Below are positions 1 to 13,540 of a stretch of DNA of 64,000 bases, in pieces. Position numbers and translations under genes: made by a program. Under the pieces are notes generated by a model. The model was not told the DNA's origin and did not search any database. It saw only the letters and a program-made list of their open reading frames with translations. Position 1 is the first letter of the stretch. The number at the start of each line of letters is the position of its first letter. This DNA comes from Trichobilharzia regenti (taxonomy: Eukaryota; Platyhelminthes; Trematoda; Strigeidida; Schistosomatidae): contig OX235265.1 in the NCBI GenBank assembly GCA_944472135.2, positions 48,147,459 to 48,211,458 on the forward strand, read 5' to 3'.

Positions 1-110
1 TGGGGTTTGAGTTCCGCTCCATCTGCTTCAGCCTGGGCAATTGTCTTGTATCATCAGTCCTCACTTGATAAGTATGGCTTTTAGTCTGGTACCAAGTAAC
101 TGGGTTGAGA
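1..110 (+). repeat. Partial tRNA-like repeat at the window edge
   Basis: This matches 6,341-6,410 (GGTTTGAGTTCC as degenerate B box, CTGCTTCAGCCTGGGC, GTATCATCAGTCCTCACT). It is cut by the window edge. Confidence 0.35.
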
Positions 111-647
111 CATATTCCTTTAATAATTTATTAATCAGGTTTTGTTTTTAACCTTAAGCCTTCGATATTTCTTAATTCGACAATCGAATATAGTGCACAT
201 GTATACATCCAGTTTTACGAATAGGAAAGAATTGAAAGAATGTTATTGTGTGTTCGAATGAATGAAATGTCCAACAAGAGGAAAAAGATATTGCGGCAAA
301 GGTACCTGTTCGCATTGAAATATCATTGATCAATGATGAGATATAGTAAATTGGAACCTTGGTATTCATTGGTGAAAAATGCTGTTCTTCTTCATTCCTT
401 TGCGTTCCAGGTGGAAAATAGGGCTTCTAAATTCAGTTCTGAAGTTTTTTCATCATACAGTTGCTAGCCTTACATCTAATCTACTCTCTTTACTCGCTTT
501 AGTACCAGTTAAGCACGGTTCAGGAGGGTGTAGCTTGGGAATGAACTTGGACCAAGTGTATGGTCGGTGAGCAAATTACCACCACCATTCTGCCACTGAC
601 TCACAGCTCTGCTTTACTACGCCTTTATTGGAGGTTACTTTCTACTA

Positions 648-1019
648 AAAGCTAGCGGCGGTCAAACAAAAACTTGGCACCAGTCAATGAAATCTACAAC
701 AGTTGGTCTAAGCCACGTAGGAAGGTGTAGACTTCCAGGCTGGGGTCCTCGGGACGGTAAAAATCTATGGTTGGAAACAATTGGTGACATGGCTCAAAAT
801 CGTTCTCAGTGGCGCAGATGCATCCACTCCTTGTGACTCATGATCTCCAATGAAACTGTTTTGTTCTTCGTTATTACTCCTTTGTCTCACATCTCTGCTC
901 ACTGTTTCTATTATGCTTTTCTTGTACTTTCTTCTCTTGCTTCGCGTGCTACACGGAATGTGGCGACTTTAACTGCCGCACATTTGTGCAAAGTTCTATG
1001 TCGAAAACAGACAGACAGA
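648..1019 (+). mobile_element. LINE-A 3' end, 5'-truncated copy
   Basis: The sequence from AAAGCTAGCGGCGGTCAAAC to ACAGACAGACAGAC matches 33,354-33,724 of LINE-A almost base for base, including the C-terminal GWGPRDGK codons and the 3' UTR. A short ACTAAA occurs at both ends and may be the target duplication. High similarity to the complete copy suggests a recent insertion. Confidence 0.85.
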
Positions 1020-1429
1020 CTAAATGAACTATAAGCTTCATTGATAATTTGAAGCTCTAAAAGCCATATAATGCTTTTTCATACTTTCAGTGATTTCATC
1101 ACTCACTAGGTAACAAGAATGTTTGGATAACTAGTCCTACATAAGATTAAAACTTAAGTTCTGTAATGAAAAATACAGTATCAGCAAGTCTTCGCTACGC
1201 TGTCTAATGCTGTTTTTGTGTTATCGTTGCGTCAGCAGCTTTACCTGAGTTTCGTTTTTCACTCACTGAGCCAGATTTATTTATTACGGCTTTCAGTTTA
1301 TTCAAATGTTTGTTGGTATGTTTTACTTTTACTTCATGCATCTATTAAGCCTTATATGTTCTAACTTCCAACTTCTCCTTTAAAATCTCGGACTTTCTCT
1401 GATATGTTGTATGGACAAGCTCTAGTTTC

Positions 1430-1640
1430 ACGACATGACTTCGGTTAGATAACCGTTGAAAACCCTCAGGGAGTACTGAACAGTTGTTTCGTTTTTGTCT
1501 AGGATTCTTCGCTAGTGCTCACCTACGACCTCATGAAGAATAGGATGCAGGGCCTTCAGCTTACGAGGCAAGCTCGTTGACCATTGAGCCACAAGGACAG
1601 AATCAAATGGCCAATCAATTCTTACAGTTGATTCTTTGCT
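1430..1640 (-). mobile_element. SINE-1 copy, old
   Basis: Left to right: the tail (CGGTTAGATAACCGTTGAAAA), hammerhead-like GAACAGTTGTTTCG, then GAGGCAAGCTCGTTGACCAT and CAAGGACAGAATCAAATGG, all SINE-1 landmarks on the minus strand. Confidence 0.65.
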
Positions 1641-1949
1641 ATGTGTGGCATATTCGCTAGTCAGTGTCGTCGGTTCCAGTTAGAGGACCATAATGACCAT
1701 AGTTGTACACATACCCTCAGTTTGACTACTGTGTACAGACATATAAAACGTCCATCTTGTCGTAATAACTCTGTTAATTATCTAATTGCATTTGTTTATG
1801 ATAAATTATGTAATCTTCGAGCTGTGAGCAGCTGAAGCGAAGCAGTGAAATAAAGTGATTTATTTTTGATCCTGAAAATATCTTTTTTCAGGTTTTCTTT
1901 AAAATCACTCAAGAGAATCAATATTCAGTAAACATAATCCTAAGACTGA

Positions 1950-2440
1950 ACACGAACCAACTGCAGTTAGAGAACCACTGAAAGCCAGTTGGTACTCAGC
2001 AGGCTTTTGTCCTTCTTCTAGACTCTTCAAATTCGATCATATTCGTGCACAGCAACACTTGAGAATTAATCAAATCTTGTAGATGAATGGAGAATGGAGT
2101 TGCATGAAGTTCTAATGAGAAATCGCGACCAGTGAGGTCGACCAGGTTGGGTTGACATTTGCTGGTGATCGCATTATACATCAAAAATTGGCAGAAGTTA
2201 GAATTGATTGACCGATCACTGGATTCTGTACCAGTGACTGAAGGGTCAACGAGCTCGCCTCGTAGCCTGAAGATTCTGGGACCAACCTTTTGTGCGGTCT
2301 TAGGTGGTCACTACTGAAGAACCCTAGAAGAGGACGAAACAACTGTCTGGTATCCACGGGTTTTGAGTAGTTCTCTGACTGAAGTCAGTTGATAGTCAAT
2401 CTCGAAATCGGTCAAATCCCTACAGACCAACACTTGAAAA
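1950..2440 (+). mobile_element. SINE-1 composite with inverted tails, old
   Basis: A minus-orientation tail and hammerhead piece (GCAGTTAGAGAACCACTGAAA, then CTAGACTCTTC) lies at about 1,950-2,035. A plus-orientation copy lies at 2,185-2,440 (AATTGGCAGAAGTTAGAATT, AACGAGCTCGCCTCGTAGC, AGAGGACGAAACAACTGTC, then the tail). The layout resembles the fold-back copy at 60,895. Confidence 0.55.
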
Positions 2441-2444
2441 GTAA

Positions 2445-4420
2445 ACACAATCGTCTATAATCTGTCTGACATCAAAAGATGTTCTTAGTTCAAATATAAC
2501 CTGCTATACAAAAGTGAAAATAGTTTACCAAATACTGGAACCGTTTAATTATATTTCTGAAATACACATTTACACTTCTACCGCTTAGCATAATCTCTAG
2601 TGGAACCAAATGTACATCATTTAACATTGCTCAGCTGTCAATCGAAAAGATAGACAACATTTCCGAATCATGACAGTTCAGATTCTTAGCAATTTACAAT
2701 AGTTAAGATAAAAAATATCACATAATATGAACTCGAGGTTTATTACCCAATGTCTGCACAACAAACGTTTTAAGCATTTAAATGTAGTATGTACAAGTCT
2801 TATACTAAAAGTTAATGAATATACACTAACTGATATTCCACTTTAGTTATTATCGTTAAAATTTTCACATCAAAAATAGTTCCCGGCCTTGTTCTTTGTC
2901 AAAAAAAATAATAAATTTCCGCTTAAGATGCATAACGTGCGATAAGTAAATTATAGTTAACACAATTTTATTCTCTTTCTGAGAACTATGCGCAGCGATA
3001 ACACCAACAATTTCAGCTTAGTAACAATACGCATTTCGAAATGAAACTAGAAGAAAACCTGGTTTCAATATCACTTACACGAAAGTACTTGTCCGCTAAC
3101 TGACAAACCAAAACGACTGAAACAATTGTAAAACACTAAAATCTCTGAGGCATCCCATTTATTATCAATGATTTTTCAGTGCTTTCAAGTTTCGATGGCT
3201 AATGGGTTGATTTTTTCCAGGGTAGGTTTGCTAATCCCACGATCAGCGCCCCATCTTTTTCCGAGCTTTGGACAGGCTAGTAAACTAGTCAACTGATAAA
3301 CTAGGTAAGATTCCATTCGGAACTCAAGGATATAATAGTAATAATAATGATAATTTATCATCAATATTCCTTCAATTTTACCTGATCATCAAAAATTAGA
3401 GGGTGCTGGACAGTGATTAGTTGGAGAGGAAGCTGTCGGCCACTGTTTAAAATTTTCTGTAGAACATTTAAATTACCAGAATAATTTGTACAGAAATAAG
3501 TATTTTTTTTGCTAAAGTCTTCACAATTAGAATCTTTTTAAATCGAACTCCTAAGTCTTATCAGCCACGGATACCTACTGGTCTGCTTTTTTGAATTTCG
3601 ATTCCACAAAAGACGTTCGCTTGACTTTTATTTACATGATTTTCGTTCCTTTTATTACTGAAACCTAAAATGATTCTGCCTATTTCTCTTGTACAAGATG
3701 AACTATGCAGTTTTACTGACTCTTTCGGGCTGACAGTGTAAAATTTAGACTGAATACAAAACTGAAAATAAAGTACTAATTTTTTATAATAAGTGTCTAT
3801 TCAGACAGAGATATATGCATTCTTGGTTCAATAAATGATCACTATTCACGCTAAAATTCCATACTTCCACCTGTTCCCACCAAAGAATACTATCGATAAC
3901 ACAATAAACCAGTGTATTTCATTGCTCTGATGCAAAGAAACCTTCAATTATTCTGTTCCCCATCCTATTTTCAAAATTGATGACTGAGAACAAAGGTGAT
4001 TGACTGAATGTGACTTCATCAAAAAGTTATTTTACAGATTAGGAGTTAAAAACGCGCTGAAATACTGTTCTGATAGTTCCATTTTCCATTCTTCGACTTT
4101 AGATTTGATCACTGTTACTGAAGTTTTTGAAAATCTGGTCCTATTTAGAACAAGAGATGTAGACTTTGGTATATCTCATTCCTTATTTAGATACAAATTA
4201 CAGTCAGTGAAAGCGTTGACAACGATTCTAAGCAGATATAGACTTTTACTCAGATTCTTATGATTTCTTACAAATGCATTCATTCGAACATCCACTGAAA
4301 TACAGTGAAACGATCAGTTGTTCAACATGTTCCGTACATATGCAAAACCTAAAAATCCTTAACTATTGAAGAAAAGTGCTTCGTAAAACTGGATGAACCC
4401 ACTAACTTTGACTTCCAGTG
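2445..4420. other. No feature seen
   Basis: AT-rich sequence without a supported gene, RNA or recognisable repeat. The longest open frame (87 codons at 4000-4263) shows no motif and ordinary AT-rich composition. Confidence 0.5.
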
Positions 4421-4424
4421 AACT

Positions 4425-4690
4425 CACACTTATTTTGATTGGACACTACTAACTAGTCTGATGTGTCTAGTCCTTTCTTCAGTGCAGACTGAATGTGTGA
4501 CCAACATTCTAGGTAGCTCACCATCATGGTGCACATTGATTTGATGATATTGGATTATTTGGAGGCAATCGGCAACAGAAAGCCTTGCTTGACTTGGGTT
4601 TCGTGCTAGTTGGCAATCACCAGTTAGTCAGCAAGGCGTATTTGCAACCTTGAAGGATGATATCCACCTAGAAGTCCAATAATATGGAAA
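4425..4690 (+). repeat. Repeat-D copy
   Basis: Landmarks shared with 51,690 and 62,655: GTGTCTAGTCCTTTCTTCAG, GGTAGCTCACCATCATGG, TTGGAGGCAATCGGCAAC and GGTTTCGTGCTAGTTGG. In the other copies the minus strand shows a B-box-like GCGAGTTCAAATCTC or TTCGAATCC, so this is probably another tRNA-derived SINE. Confidence 0.6.
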
Positions 4691-5624
4691 AATTTCGAAA
4701 TCATCCAACCACCAGCCAATACGAAATATAAAACGGAGACAGCGGTGGTTACATTAACTTAAAAAGCTACTCTGGCTGAAAGATAATGCTATACAACCTT
4801 TTTTTTCTTTCAAGACTGATATCAGTTTATAAAATAATGTGCCAAAAGTAGAATAGCCACCCTTGGACCCAACCTGACTCTGACTGCTTATCACCGTTTT
4901 TCCATATGTACCGTAAAGCACAGACCGAGAGACAGGGAGAGAGAGAGAGGGACAGATAATCTGAAATATTCTACAGATTGTTTTCCATTCTCCAAAGACA
5001 AATTTCCCACTTCCCCAAAACACTAAATTCAATTACAAAAATTTTGAGAACACAAAGTACGCGTAGGGCATAAAATACACACAAATAGATAGATGTACAT
5101 ATATATATATGCCAGATTCATTGTATATTTTCTTTACGATTAAATAAAGCGGTTGTGTTGTGTTATTGTGTACCGAGTCTTTTTTTCCTTAAAAACTTAA
5201 CAGGAGATGAATTTCACTTTGATGAAATAGATGGAATCATTGTGAGTGAGAAAGGAAATACACAAAGCGTAATATAACTATATATATATTATCAACTAAA
5301 CTAACAGACTGGTAAGTTGAAAATCAATAGTTTTCAAGATCTCAAATGATTTATTTTGTTTTAATGAAGTAAACTGATCAACACAAATATGAATTAAAAG
5401 AAAAGACTGAACAATTGCTTCATCTAAAAATGAAGTTATAATTAATATTATATACTCTAGATATTTTCTGGGTTTATATTCGTGTTATCTTAAATTTCCC
5501 CTTTTCAGAACTTAATTAGTGCGACCCTGTCATCGTCTTTTGGCTCTCAGAAATTCACTTTTAACAATTTTACAGTCTTCTGAAGTGTTAGTCTACAGGG
5601 ATTTGATTGAGTTCATGTTTGTTC

Positions 5625-6030
5625 ACGGATTAATATCAGCTAGAGAACCCTTGAAAACCAAGGAGTGCTAGATAGAAGTTTCACTCTAGTTGAGGACTAC
5701 TCGTCAATACACGCTGATAAACTCTCTGGGGATCAAACCCAGGACCTACAAGTTATGAGTTGAACTCATTGAGCATTAAGCCAAAGGGATAGAATCCAAT
5801 GACCCACCAACTATAACTTCTGTCGACTAACGGGTTTTAGCGTCACTCTCCCAGCAGATGAATGATCAGCAAGCTTACCTCATAACCTGAATGTGTTGGG
5901 TTCGATTCTCGACGCGGTCATGAGTGCATACTTTTGAAGAGTCCCACTCCAAAAGGAGACAGCTGTCCAGTATTTTCTAGGTGCCAACGGTTGTTTAACC
6001 GATTTATATCAGTGATCACGCTTGAAATTG
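5625..6030. mobile_element. Two SINE-1 copies head to head
   Basis: 5,625-5,840 is a minus copy (AGCTAGAGAACCCTTGAAAA, CAAACCCAGGACCTACAAG, TTGAGCATTAAGCCAAAGG). 5,845-6,030 is a plus copy (GGGTTCGATTCTCGACGCGG as B box, GAAGAGTCCCACTCC, AGACAGCTGTCCAGTATTT). Together they form another inverted pair. Confidence 0.6.
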
Positions 6031-6289
6031 TACAGTTATTTTATTCTAGTTCAATGCACTCAAAATATTTAGGTTTACAGACAGTCCTCTTTGTTATTTT
6101 AATATTAATACTAAATTAAACGAAGTAATTTTTACAACCAACCGACTATAAAATAATAATACCAACTGTCAAGCTTTAGGAAATTTAATTTTCCTCATTG
6201 TTTCTCTAATACGCATTTATTTTTGATGATTTTCATCTTAATATAAAATCGTTTTCACCATCTGGACAATGTATGACTCTTTTTATTTA

Positions 6290-6450
6290 ACTAAAGATAT
6301 ATCTGACTGGTTAACGTATTTAACTTTTAGTCTGTCAGGTTCAGGGTTCGAACCCCACTTCAAATGCTTCAGTCTAAATAACTGGATAGTATCGTCAGTA
6401 CTTACAACACGTGTACCCCATAGCTTAGTATACTAGAGAACTGTTCCGAA
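6290..6450 (+). repeat. tRNA-like repeat, related to window start
   Basis: CAGGGTTCGAACCCCACTTC is a clean B box. The following CTTCAGTCTAAATAACTGG and GTATCGTCAGTACTTAC align with 1-65 of the window. Only two copies are seen, so the family is not defined. Confidence 0.4.
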
Positions 6451-6496
6451 TAAACAGTTTCTAGAATTTTCAAGAGTTGGTTTGTTAAGATTAAAT

Positions 6497-6680
6497 TATT
6501 TTGCACGAGTTTGACCATGGACTGATATCAGTTAGTGAACCATTGAAAACCAGGGAGTGGGTGTGTACTGCCGATGATTCTCAAACTAGGATGAAACAGC
6601 TGTCGTCCAGTACTCAAGTGCCGCTTTTCAATGGTTCTTTAACTGATATCACTCCGTGGTCAAACTAGTAAAAATAATTT
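6497..6680 (+). repeat. SINE-1 fold-back: tails either side of a hammerhead-like core
   Basis: The left arm GTTTGACCATGGACTGATATC...CATTGAAAAC is mirrored by the right arm TTTTCAATGGTTC...GATATCACTCCGTGGTCAAAC. The middle is GTGTACTGCCGATGATTCTC, then CTAGGATGAAACAGCTGTC and CCAGTAC. The tRNA-like head is absent. Confidence 0.65.
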
Positions 6681-6689
6681 TTAAAATTT

Positions 6690-9600
6690 CCAATTAAAAG
6701 ATGAAATGAGAAAATATGATTACATTTGGATGCAAGTATTCACTTAAGAAGTAAGTCATCAAAGAATAAACTTTTCAATAGACAAATACTGAGCTCTGCT
6801 TACAACTAAGTTGAATAAGTGTTATATCTAAAGAGTGTATAACTTGGCGTTCAGTAGTCTACAATAATCAAAACTTTGAATGAGCTTTCAGTTGGAATTA
6901 ACATTTTTAGCTACATATGTTTCATTCCACTGTTAGTATAATCAGTCCTAATGTAATGAGTAAGGCTCATTGCCTAGTCAACAAATACGCATATAACCAC
7001 TGAAATATTCCGAGTTTTTTTATTCATATGATCAGATTAGTCTGTGGAGATTCCTATAAGCGATGATTACATATTTCGCAAAGTGATGGAATCTCCGCAA
7101 ATTAAGTCCTTTGAGTATTTAACAAATATCTAGTCGTCCACTCTTTAATATAATCATAATTGATGTGTAATTCTAAATAAACATGAATATTTCAGTGTCA
7201 TTTTACAGCAGCGTGTAATATTTCTGGTAAGCATAAAGCCTTTGAGACAATGCTAATCATACTGACTAAGACTACAACTCAAAGACCCAGTAGGTCTTTG
7301 AGTAATTATGAATGAGTAACACTTCGTATATGAGAGCTGATTGTTTTGAGCAGATATCTGAGAAGAAGCACGTAGAGTTTGAGATGAACGATATGAAATG
7401 TAAATCCTTAAAACATTATGCTAAATTTCCACTTTTAAAGCAGCCACGTCATCCAAATTCTGAGTAAATCTAGATTTCAAATTGTTACCTAGTTAATGTA
7501 TTAGCGTGGAACTGGTACTTTCAAGTCAACCATTCAGGTGGACCTTTAGACGGTTTGTACAACTATGTTATATCAATTAATATCGTAACTTATGAAAACT
7601 TTTGAGATCATTAATATAAATTCTTCCTCAAAAAAGAGGCATTTAGTCATAATTTGCCGTCAAGCAATTGAGTCCGATAACTTAAGACTCAGTCTAATTA
7701 CAGATATAAATTTTTCAAACTTTACATTCTCATGTATATAAATAAATACAGTGAACAATATAGAGAATAGAAAAAGTATTCGTACACAAACGCAGAGGCT
7801 ACCTATATCATGGTGTAATAATTATGTACGTTAAGGCTAAAAAAACCAAACTAAACATTGTTTTTTTTAAATCAGCTGAACACTGGATAGTTGACCTTGT
7901 AGGAATTTGATGGTCTAAAGTAATTATAGAACTGACCTCTCCCCATTTGAAAGAATTGATACTATCTCTTAATATTTCTTATATTTAAAAAAATAACAAC
8001 GAAATAATAACAAACAGCGAATTAAAAGGTTAAATTGTCGATAGAACTTCCTGAGTCTCATTTTCGCGCCTGTCATAGCTGATCGGTAAAGCTTTGCTTC
8101 TGAGAGACTCAGGAATAGATGGTGAAAGATAAAAAAAGAAAACACTCATCCCAGTAAAGTACTTTACCATGATTATGTACCCACTAAAGGATGTTAAAAA
8201 TGCCGCTTCACTACGATGCGCTTCAGTGCTAGACATTAACAGTCAGCCAGTGTGAAATCCTAGAGTTTTATGCTCATTTCTGTAGAGAAAGGCAAATGCA
8301 ACGAGTCAGACATACTAAATGGTAGAGTAATATTAAATTTTATAAAGGCTTTCATCAAAACACCGCCAAAAAAGAGATGTTCAAGTAAGCAACCTTTTCA
8401 AAATGCTTATCAATATCAACTTCACTTCTCCACTACAATTAATAAGCACCATTATCACACTGCTTAGATCTTGTCAAATGAAAGTCGTTCAGTTTTGAGT
8501 CAACGAGTGTGCTAAGTTGCAAGAAACGCACACTCTGCATTCCTTTTCAAGTCACCACTAGACAAATTAGATCAAAGCAAAAGCCGGGCCAATATTCAGG
8601 TATGCAAAGAAAGACACTTGTATGTTATGAGATATCAAGAAGGTAAAAGAACAAGAAATTATGAAATATGCTAATAACACCTGCCTCTGGTTACCTATAT
8701 GAAATAAAACTAATTACATCAAGAACAACTCTCTGAATTCGAGTATTTACATAATAAACAAAATATACTGTGTACTGTTTCGAGCTTAGACGATTATTTA
8801 ACAAATGTAAATAATATAAGCATTGTAGTACTGAAACAACTTAGTATAAACAATAATGTTGTATTATTTCAAACGTCAAATACCTTTTGAAACGAAACTA
8901 ATATACCTATGATAATTACACTTAAAAGTACTAATAAAGCATATCCATCAGAAGACCTAGGTACAGTGACATTGAAGTCTGTAGAATGCTTGGTTTAAGC
9001 TGTTAATTTTATTCTTATGGAAGCCATTCCTAGTAAATTGGGCGGTCTTTAATGATTCATATTTTTATGCGATAAAGGACTCATTATGCTTTACAAATTT
9101 TATAGCAATACGGTAAAAATGTTTTTAAACAATAGATAAAATAAAACGACTACGTGTTCTTTCCACTTTTTTGTGAAGCTTCATTTAGTATGGTAAGAAT
9201 ACGAAGTTTCCTAACAGAATTCAAATGTGTGGATAATGTGAATGGTAACATTTTGCGTGCATAAGAACAGTTTGTAATGATTTCAGTGATCACATGGATT
9301 AAGAAATGAACCATATTCGTTGTATGGACGCTAGAAATACCGCCTTGATGGGTGCAACAACGCTCAAAATCAGATCTAAATGAGTGAGGAAGTTAACTAA
9401 TTAACGCTAGCTGTGAATCAAGCTTAGGAGATAAAAAGAAAGATACTTAATCAGATTTCGTTGAACAGAATATTTCACTGAAATCAAGTTTGCTGACAAA
9501 ATTTTAAAAAGTAATGTTTATTATGAATTATTTTACTTTACACTACTGTGTAATTCAATGTAATGGAGGTGAGTTGAGAAAAGCTGCTAGGTGGAAATTT

Positions 9601-12600
9601 TTCTACTATAACTGATTTGAAATTCAGTCTTACACAAATTAGCGCAAAATATTACTGGGAATTTATTAGAAATAAGGTTAAAAATCTAACGGAGAAATAT
9701 GAATCAGAGGGGTGCATCTTTAACACAAATGATGTTGGTGAAGTGAAAATGAATGAATGAAAAAATATTTGTCGTCTTGACAAATTTCAAGTCATATTTG
9801 CAAAGAAGTCTAAACTTTAGTCTTCGGTATCCCAACAAAACCGAAAGAATGACCCACTGTTTCATAAGCAACAAATAACAAAATCAGACTTTTTTCTCTC
9901 CATTATTCATTTTTTTCAGCATACACTTATTCCTTAATATAAGACCGTTCGTTGATCCCAATGGTAAGTAGCTAGTCAAAACACATATCTAAGCTACACC
10001 GGTCCAGAAACATTAACTTTATTAGCTAACTTTCTGTATTCTGGTTTACACTTCATCGGTGTTACCTCATAAAGTAGTGTTATGAACACATGAGCAATAA
10101 CCCTACATGAAAGCTGACCTAATGAAGATCTCATGTTAACGAAAACATTGAAATCTTACAAAAATATGCCTAAAATCGGTAACATATAAGGTCAAGAATA
10201 TAACTTTCCTTTCTGTCTTACCTCCAATTCAATGTTGAAATTCAAAACGAACATAAAAGTACTTCCAATAACAATACTTGAAGTACTTTTATAACGCTAA
10301 CAGCTTAAACATTTCATAGTTATCTGCGTTGTTGTGCTCCTATGAAGAATAAGAATTTTCTAATTTAACTGGCATGCATCACTAGTTTCGACTGAGAGTA
10401 AACGTTTAGAACTGTTAGAACTAAAATGGCATGAATAAAATTTCCCGTCATACTTATTAATACCATCCTATGGAAATCTTACAATATCTGCTTAGAAGTA
10501 AACTACACATCTAGATATCAAGAAATGAGTTTAGGTTCAAATCCTTTTGCAGTTGTTTTAGCCAGGTGATTGTTGTCATAGTCATACTGTACATAGAGAA
10601 TAATGTTTTGTGGTTTAGCACATAAAATGTCTTTACGGGGTAAATGAGCTGAATTGCAAGTATTATGTCAATTTGGATGGGTAAACTTGTCACAAATTCT
10701 CAGATTTTTACGAAGCTATCTGTTTGGAACAAAACTCCAACGACAACGATATGAAAGCCAAGTAATACTTGACGTGTATGTCTAATAAAATGCTCATAAC
10801 AAAAACAGCCATAGTGATTGCAGAAAATTGTTTGAAAGTAGTTGAAGGAAAATGGTTTAGCAAACATTCTCAACACAAGTTTCAATTTTTGTTTCAAAGT
10901 GTTCGGGCATTTTTCTGCTGTGCAGAAATATTTGTCAGACTTGTTTACACTGGTTTTATGTATAAACCGTCCACACATGTAGGGTTATAATGAAAGCTAG
11001 ATTTTAAAAGCTCTAATCTAGTCAACATGTAAAAATGGAGTCTAATATCCATAAGTGCCATGTGCCTTTTTAATCACATTCGCGTTCCCGGTAATAGAAA
11101 CTTGAACCATTCCGCGCAAACGTCAACCGGTAAAGATATATAAAAAGTAGGACTTCATTTATCAAAAGATAGATAACTGGTTCATCACTGAATCGAGAAA
11201 TGCACCAAATATCACTAGTGATGGTGCACATCTGCACTCCAAGATAAAATAATGTTTTCTGATAATAAAACTGGGAATCGCAGCAGAAAATAAAAGGCAA
11301 CGAGTATTTGTTGTAGACCTTCATGTGGAACTCTTAACACATAACAGTCTATTTAACTACTGCATTCTAAGGTCCAGAATCAGTTGGCAGAGTTAAAATT
11401 ACTAATGTGCCAAAACATTGGCGACAATGGTTGTTTTTCACAGTTGGAATTTATTTCAGCTTGTAGAACCAATGAACGTAATCGAGAAAATATGTGCACG
11501 TTGTCCTTTTATTTTCACGAAAAAACTATTTTGTCTTAAGATGTCATAATTTACATAGCAATATGATGCAAAGCATATAATAAAAAGTAAGAGTCTTGCT
11601 AGCATCACTTATTTAAGTCCGATTACATTACATCAACGAACTTTAACAGACTTTTCATTTCAGGACCCTTGCTATAGAAAAAAATATCACATCTGCCTTA
11701 TGAACTCGTGAATAAAAACTTTTGTGGCACACTGTGAATTTAGCCCAATAGTCAATAAAACCATAAGGTGAAACAGAAATTATACAAATGTTAACTCCAA
11801 TATATTCCACATGAAACACCAGGCAAATCAAGTTAGATGGTATCTTAAAATTTTTTGACACGAACACATCGCAAAGTTCAACAAAGTCAAAAACATTAGG
11901 GTGATTTTTCATAACAGCAGAATTTTAAAAAATCAATGAGAATTGAGTCTCTCTCCTAAAACAAGCAACTCGGATTAATTTATCGGCACTTTTATAATAA
12001 AATATCATTAATTATGCACAAAAGTAGATTCAACTGAACTAACCATAATATTGAAAACATCAGCGCGAAGACACCAAACGTACAGCTGATTTTAAGGTCA
12101 TGTAAAGTTAGCGCTGGAACAGTTTAAGCCGCAAGTGATGGAATAAAACAAAAATTAATGGAACATTGTCAATAATCACTAAATTAAATCCAACCCCCTG
12201 TGGATGATTTATCACATGATTATTAACCCTAAATAATGAATTTGGTGAAGTTTTGAAGGAAAATAACTTATCAGTGAATTCACTAGAACCGGTTGTAGAA
12301 TCGGTCTTTTGTGAAACCTAGATTAGGCTGGAATGTTTTACAGGCTATTTTTCATCTCTTAAGATTTCATCCGTTAGAATGGAATTATCACCTCATTTTT
12401 ATCAAGTATACTTAAAGCTGATTGTTGAATGCATATATATCCTTGAAATTTGTCAGTACTCCACCATATGATTGTCATTGTGAAATAAAAAAGCTTCACT
12501 TTGAAGGTTCATACATAATCCATTTGTTCTTGCGGGTTTGGATATCTATGTGCCTGTCAAAAATCAACAACCGCTTTAACATGTATTTTACCAGAAATGG

Positions 12601-13540
12601 ATGTCTCAACCGATGAAGAAATGATCCGTAAAGTACAAGCTTGGTGCACTAATCTTTAAGAACAATGTTTCTCCATTGAGCCTTTATCGTTTGAGCTTAG
12701 TTAATTAGGATGGGGAAATAATGCACCGTACTCCCTTTAGTGTTATAACAAATTTTGCCTCAGATATATGAAATCTAGGCGTAGCCCTAAAATAATTTGG
12801 ACCTGGATTATAAGTCAGACACTTGTGTGGTCAAGATGCAACTCTTCGTAGCCAGGTAGCCGCAAAGCAATCGTCAGTGCTTTTCCCAAACAAAACCAGT
12901 TAATGGGCTTAGAATCATTCTAGAAATTAAGTCTGCGGGCCTTCTGGAAATCCAAAACTCTTCAAACCAATTAATATCTCATGCAAATCACGAATCCCCT
13001 CGCTAAACAGATAGCTTTTCAAAAGAATTCTCTATGTGTAACTACATATGGTAAATACAGAGTAATTTTTAAAGTAAAAGACCACTTTAATGATCCAGTG
13101 CCTGTGTGCAGAAACATCAATTGCCAGTAGTTTTAAAATCGAAATATTATATGACAGGAAGAAGCATCATACTCTTATGTTTCTGAATAAGGGAAAAAGT
13201 GGAATTCGTTGTCATGCCATTAGGTGTTTGATAAAATTCAACTTGCCTTAGGACAAATTGTAGCCTGCTAGGTTATACTGATGAACTGCTGCTTTTATGT
13301 GTAGAAGTGAAAAGTGTACGTTGACCAGAGATATGGCAATGAAAATGATAAAGGCCAAATAGAACTTTATTATAGTTATATATTAGTGGTTGTTCACACA
13401 TCAAGATAATCTTCCGCATACAACAAAATGAGGGAAGTGCCATTATCGGCTGACCTAAATTGATCACCAAGCACTGAAGCTTTACCTATCTCAATATAAT
13501 TCTGCTTCTGTAACATTCATCAGTTTCTACGCGTAGTAGT
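6690..13540. other. Long AT-rich stretch, no gene supported
   Basis: Nearly 7 kb without any transposon I recognise, unlike the rest of the window. Open frames stay under 95 codons and show no domain, codon pattern or splice-site chain. It could be intergenic or part of a large intron of a gene outside the window. Confidence 0.5.

Noticed and set aside
4000..4263. 87-codon open frame
   Set aside because: Ordinary AT-rich composition, no motif, no splice partners and no upstream context; expected by chance at this base composition.
10700..10990. Open frames of 92 and 73 codons overlapping on opposite strands
   Set aside because: They mirror each other and neither shows a domain; a chance stop-free patch.
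11070..11912. Minus-strand frames of about 85 codons that might be exons
   Set aside because: No consistent phase, no recognisable protein and no convincing splice chain between them.
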